NCBI GenBank assembly: GCA_963692995.1
Contig: OY843611.1
Coordinates: forward strand, 2,356,001-2,420,000
DNA: 64,000 bases
Direction: 5' to 3'
Source of the DNA: Bin87 sp963692995
GTDB lineage: Bacteria; Chloroflexota; Dehalococcoidia; Lucifugimonadales; UBA3495
The notes under the pieces are model-generated. The model saw nothing but the letters and a program-made list of their open reading frames with translations. It did not search any database and was not told where the DNA came from. The position numbers and the translations under genes were made by a program. Positions 61,343-64,000 of this stretch are shown in pieces. Position 1 is the first letter of the stretch. The number at the start of each line of letters is the position of its first letter.

Positions 61343-61365
61343 GCCGGCGGCCTCAGTCTGGGGGT

Positions 61366-61773
61366 TTAGCCGCGGGGCGAGGCGTGGTGGGCGATGACCA
61401 GCCACTGCGGATCGGAGGCCGGGCCGGTTCGCACGAAAATATTGGTCGCCAGGACGCCAAAGCCCTGGGCCTGGCCTTCAACGACGCTGGTGATGCTTTC
61501 TATGCAGGTTACGAAACCGCAATTGCCTTCCACCGCGATATTGACGTAGTGGATGTTGAAGTGCATCAGAGCCGCGCCGTTGAAAATCCCCTGCCAGGAG
61601 CGGCGTATATCGCCCCAGCCTACGATGGGCTGCCAGCCTGGGTGAACGCATAGCGCGCGGTCGGATTGCTCCCAAACGGAGTCCATTTGAGCCATATCCA
61701 GCGAGCCAAAGGCGTCGTAGAAACGCTGGTTGGCGTCTCGGAGGGAGAGTATGTCGGCGTTTTCGGCAAGCAT
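61366..61773 (-). CDS. NTF2-like (SnoaL-type) protein
   Basis: A 135-residue cone-fold protein: RDANQRFYDAFGSLDMAQMDSVW, VGWGDIRRSWQGIF, and a C-terminal WLVIAHHASP typical of nuclear-transport-factor-2-like domains used for isomerisation or ligand binding. Function unknown. A minus-strand TATAAT (61789-61784) ends 10 nt before the ATG and no SD is seen, so it may be leaderless. Confidence 0.82.
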   Translation of the reverse strand: MLAENADILSLRDANQRFYDAFGSLDMAQMDSVWEQSDRALCVHPGWQPIVGWGDIRRSWQGIFNGAALMHFNIHYVNIAVEGNCGFVTCIESITSVVEGQAQGFGVLATNIFVRTGPASDPQWLVIAHHASPRG

Positions 61774-61818
61774 GATGGGGAGGATTATAACGGCGCAGCA
61801 GGTTTCAAATATGGAACA

Positions 61819-62664
61819 TCAGGCCAGCAGTTTGGCGGCGTAACCGTCCAGCTGGCGCAATGCCTGGTCGCGGGGCGCGCTGTCGGCAAAGACCATAGCG
61901 CGGGTAGCGCCGGCGTCTTCGTAGGCCTTGAGTACCTCGGGATCGGCCGGCAGACCAAAAACGGATACCTCAATTTCATGGGGGTCGCGACCGGCTTCCA
62001 GGGCCAGGCGGACTATTTCCTCCCGGGTCTCGTTCAGTCGCTCCGGCGTGATGCGATTGGGCATCCAGCCATCGCCCCACGCGACCACCCGCCGCGCCAC
62101 ACTGGGCGCGGTGCCGCCGATGAGAACCGGCGGGTGCGGCTGCTGCACCGGTTTAGGCGAGGAGTAGATCGGCGGGAAATCGATATGCCGGCCGTGGAAC
62201 TCGCCGGCTTCCTTAGTCCACAACTCTTTCATGGCGGCGATGGATTCGCGAGTGTAACTAATGCGCTGGGAGAACTCGACGCCGAACAGCTCCGTTTCTT
62301 CCCTAAGCCAGCCGGTGCCGATGCCAAAGAGGAATCGTCCATTGCTGAAATAGTCGAGGGTGGCGATCTCTTTGGCCAGCAGAATGGGGTTGCGCTCCGG
62401 CACCAGGCAGATGCCCGTGCCCAGCTTGAGCGTCGTGGTTACTGCCGACGCGCGGCCCAGCGCGACAAAGGGATCAACGCATTCGTAGTACATCTGCGGT
62501 ATCACGCCGTCGGGCGAACCGGGCCACGGCGTCTTGGGGCCAGCCGGTATAGCCGGATGTTCCGGCGCCCACAGCGATTCGAAACCGTGCGCTTCGCAGG
62601 CTTGGGCCAGCTCGGCGATGTCGATGGACGACTGGGTGACGAACATTGCGATACCGATATTCAT
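61819..62664 (-). CDS. LLM-class F420-dependent oxidoreductase
   Basis: A 281-residue luciferase-like protein of the TIGR03619-like branch: NIGIAMFVTQSS, HGFESLWAPEHPA, SNGRFLFGIGTGWLREE and PPVLIGGTAPSVARRVVAWGDGW (read in parts). It is the fifth paralogue of the window; the substrate is unknown. It is in line with the NTF2-like gene, 45 nt upstream of it. Confidence 0.9.
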   Translation of the reverse strand: MNIGIAMFVTQSSIDIAELAQACEAHGFESLWAPEHPAIPAGPKTPWPGSPDGVIPQMYYECVDPFVALGRASAVTTTLKLGTGICLVPERNPILLAKEIATLDYFSNGRFLFGIGTGWLREETELFGVEFSQRISYTRESIAAMKELWTKEAGEFHGRHIDFPPIYSSPKPVQQPHPPVLIGGTAPSVARRVVAWGDGWMPNRITPERLNETREEIVRLALEAGRDPHEIEVSVFGLPADPEVLKAYEDAGATRAMVFADSAPRDQALRQLDGYAAKLLA

Positions 62665-62720
62665 TGCGTTGACCTCACGACTGGGAGCGGATCGGCGAGT
62701 TGCTGCCGTCTGGACTATAA

Positions 62721-62750
62721 CGTAGGGGCGAATGATTATTCGCGCCTACG
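62721..62750. repeat. 30-bp palindrome of the GTAGGGGCG family
   Basis: CGTAGGGGCGAAT and its complement, with one mismatch, surround GATT. It lies between the NIPSNAP and LLM genes. Confidence 0.9.
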
Positions 62751-62772
62751 CTGTTTGTCGGTTCCGCTGGCG

Positions 62773-63390
62773 TTATGCTTGCGGGGAGAAGCTGGCGGGA
62801 ACCAGGACTTTGGTCTCTTGGTTGACCAGGAACTCGCGGGTGGGCGGCGGCCAGTGCGGGGTGGCGGACGCCTCGGTTCGGATACGGTCACGCGCGGCCA
62901 GGTCCTCGTAGGGCCAGATGTGAACCCACTTGTTCAGCCCGCCAAATTCGCTATACAGGCCGGCGGCCAGTGGTGAGAACTTTTCCCGGTGCTCAATGGC
63001 GGCGGACCAGATGTCCAGAACCTTGGGCATGGCGCCATTCTGGTATTCGTAAATCCGCATTTCATAGACGTTGCCCAGTTTCTGGCCGCCGCCCATGGGC
63101 CGCATGAAAGGAGCCGGGTGGTAGATCTCGGATTCCATGTGGAGGATAGTACCCTGGCTGTCCGGAGGCCAGTTGGGGTCTTTGCCGGCGACGGCGCGGA
63201 TCTCCTCGCGTTCGTCCAGGCTCTCGTAAGGCCAGATATGAATGACCTGATTCAGCGGGCCGATTTCGGTGTGGAAGAAGGCGGCCAGCTTGGAATACTT
63301 CTCCCGGTGGGGCAGCGCTTTCTCGAAGGCTCCCTCAAAAATCGGTACGCCTCCGGGCTTGAGGTCGTAAGTGCGGACTTCGTAAATCAT
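62773..63390 (-). CDS. NIPSNAP family protein, two tandem domains
   Basis: A 205-residue protein with two repeats of the ~100-residue NIPSNAP (dimeric alpha/beta barrel) fold: IYEVRTYDLKPG ... HIWPYESLDERE and YEMRIYEYQNG ... HIWPYEDLAARD. Function unknown; such proteins are common near degradation genes in Chloroflexota and may bind small organics. Confidence 0.9.
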   Translation of the reverse strand: MIYEVRTYDLKPGGVPIFEGAFEKALPHREKYSKLAAFFHTEIGPLNQVIHIWPYESLDEREEIRAVAGKDPNWPPDSQGTILHMESEIYHPAPFMRPMGGGQKLGNVYEMRIYEYQNGAMPKVLDIWSAAIEHREKFSPLAAGLYSEFGGLNKWVHIWPYEDLAARDRIRTEASATPHWPPPTREFLVNQETKVLVPASFSPQA

Positions 63391-63504
63391 TGAATGTACC
63401 TCCCGGTATGCGGGGCTGTGCGGGCATCCGTTTGCCCATCAGGGGCAATCTATCCGCCGGCGGGAGTCTAGCAGATGGACCTAAACTGCGGCAACCGGAG
63501 CCGG

Positions 63505-63930
63505 TCACGGCGCCAGTATCGTGAATGGATAGACGGGTATGTTACGCAACGTCCAGAACAGGATTATGCCGGCCAGCAGTCCCCAGGCCAGCTGATGCGG
63601 AAGAGTGTTGAAATCGGGCAGCAGAACTTTGCCAAAGGCCCGGGCTACCCCGTCAATTCCGGCGACGCTGAGGAAGGGCAGCATTAAGACGGCCAGGGGG
63701 TTGTAGCCCAGCGCGCTGCCCACATCGCCGTGCAGCAGCCGGTGCAGCGCGCGTAACGTACCGCATCCGGGACAGTAGCAGCCCGTGAGGAGCAGAAACG
63801 GGCAGGCTGGATAGTTGCCCGCAACCCGGGGGTCAACGAAGTACAGGGACCCGGCTGCGGCGGCCGCCAACAGGGTCAGCGACGGCCAGACCAGACGCGG
63901 CAAAAAGAACCGGGGCAAGCGCCGCTCCAT
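63505..63930 (-). CDS. DUF2752 membrane protein
   Basis: A 141-residue protein with three membrane helices. CPFLLLTGCYCPGCGTLRALHRLLHGD and NPLAVLMLP are the DUF2752 signature (read in parts). Function unknown. The spacer to the window end (63931-64000) has nothing recognised. Confidence 0.88.
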   Translation of the reverse strand: MERRLPRFFLPRLVWPSLTLLAAAAAGSLYFVDPRVAGNYPACPFLLLTGCYCPGCGTLRALHRLLHGDVGSALGYNPLAVLMLPFLSVAGIDGVARAFGKVLLPDFNTLPHQLAWGLLAGIILFWTLRNIPVYPFTILAP

Positions 63931-64000
63931 TTCGTATCAGCCGGTATCAGCTCCCGCCCCCGTTCAGAAGTCACCGTCAAGGAAGGGAAGAGCTGCGATA

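Overview
The window looks like chromosomal DNA of a free-living, high-GC bacterium, most plausibly a marine or sponge-associated Chloroflexota of the SAR202/Dehalococcoidia type. This is an inference from gene content: five LLM-class (luciferase-like, FMN/F420) oxidoreductases, two cytosolic reductive-dehalogenase-like proteins, NIPSNAP and GMC-oxidoreductase genes, a fused 2-oxoacid:ferredoxin oxidoreductase, an inositol-lipid cluster, and the lack of phage or transposase genes. The strands alternate in short operons. Most starts have a good Shine-Dalgarno (SD) site; a few genes have a -10 box 8-11 nt before the start and look leaderless.

Layout. 0-8.3 kb: gamma-glutamyltransferase, gyrB-hpt, NUDIX, inositol-monophosphatase-like enzyme, two LLM oxidoreductases. 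8.3-15.5 kb: a structured leader, GMC oxidoreductase, a probable selenoprotein (glutaredoxin-DinB fusion with an in-frame TGA), PAC2, VOC, an MFS-HAD-small protein operon, cupin. 15.5-21 kb: an inverted-repeat element and a zinc operon zur-znuA-znuC-znuB plus an MFS permease with a His-rich tail. 21-27.7 kb: EamA, plsY, ilvE, SDR, acyl-CoA ligase. 27.7-31.1 kb: cytochrome c maturation genes ccmA-X-B-C-D-E, with a C-type (CxxxY) CcmE and an unknown membrane protein. 31.2-34 kb: korAB behind a leader that carries a terminator. 34-41.4 kb: GT2, tRNA-Gln, two LLM enzymes, coaBC, coaX and a pentapeptide-TIR protein. 41.6-48.2 kb: two reductive-dehalogenase-like paralogues around an aminotransferase, sucCD, tRNA-Gly. 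48.7-55 kb: hypotheticals, a ketopantoate-reductase-like gene, dnaJ-prmA, and a kinase-like/PP2C pair. 55-58.9 kb: ino1-pimA-like-CDP-alcohol transferase (phosphatidylinositol synthesis) and Uma2. 59-64 kb: hydrolase, MbfA-like ferritin/VIT fusion, NTF2-like, LLM, NIPSNAP, DUF2752.

How the genes fit together: KorAB and SucCD connect 2-oxoglutarate to succinate through succinyl-CoA. Ino1, the CDP-alcohol transferase and the PimA-like enzyme would make and mannosylate inositol lipids, and the phosphatase at 5.1 kb could release free inositol. Zur/ZnuABC and the His-tailed permease form a metal module. CoaX and CoaBC are consecutive genes for CoA.

The spacers are rich in repeats. There are REP-like palindromes (core CATTCCCGCGAAAGCGGGAATCC), a 253-bp MITE-like element with 13-bp inverted ends plus partial copies, a family of GTAGGGGCG-armed palindromes with varying cores, and many perfect short tandem duplications. 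The most striking finding is the TGA in the glutaredoxin-DinB gene: it sits at the first position of the redox motif and is followed by a SECIS-like hairpin.
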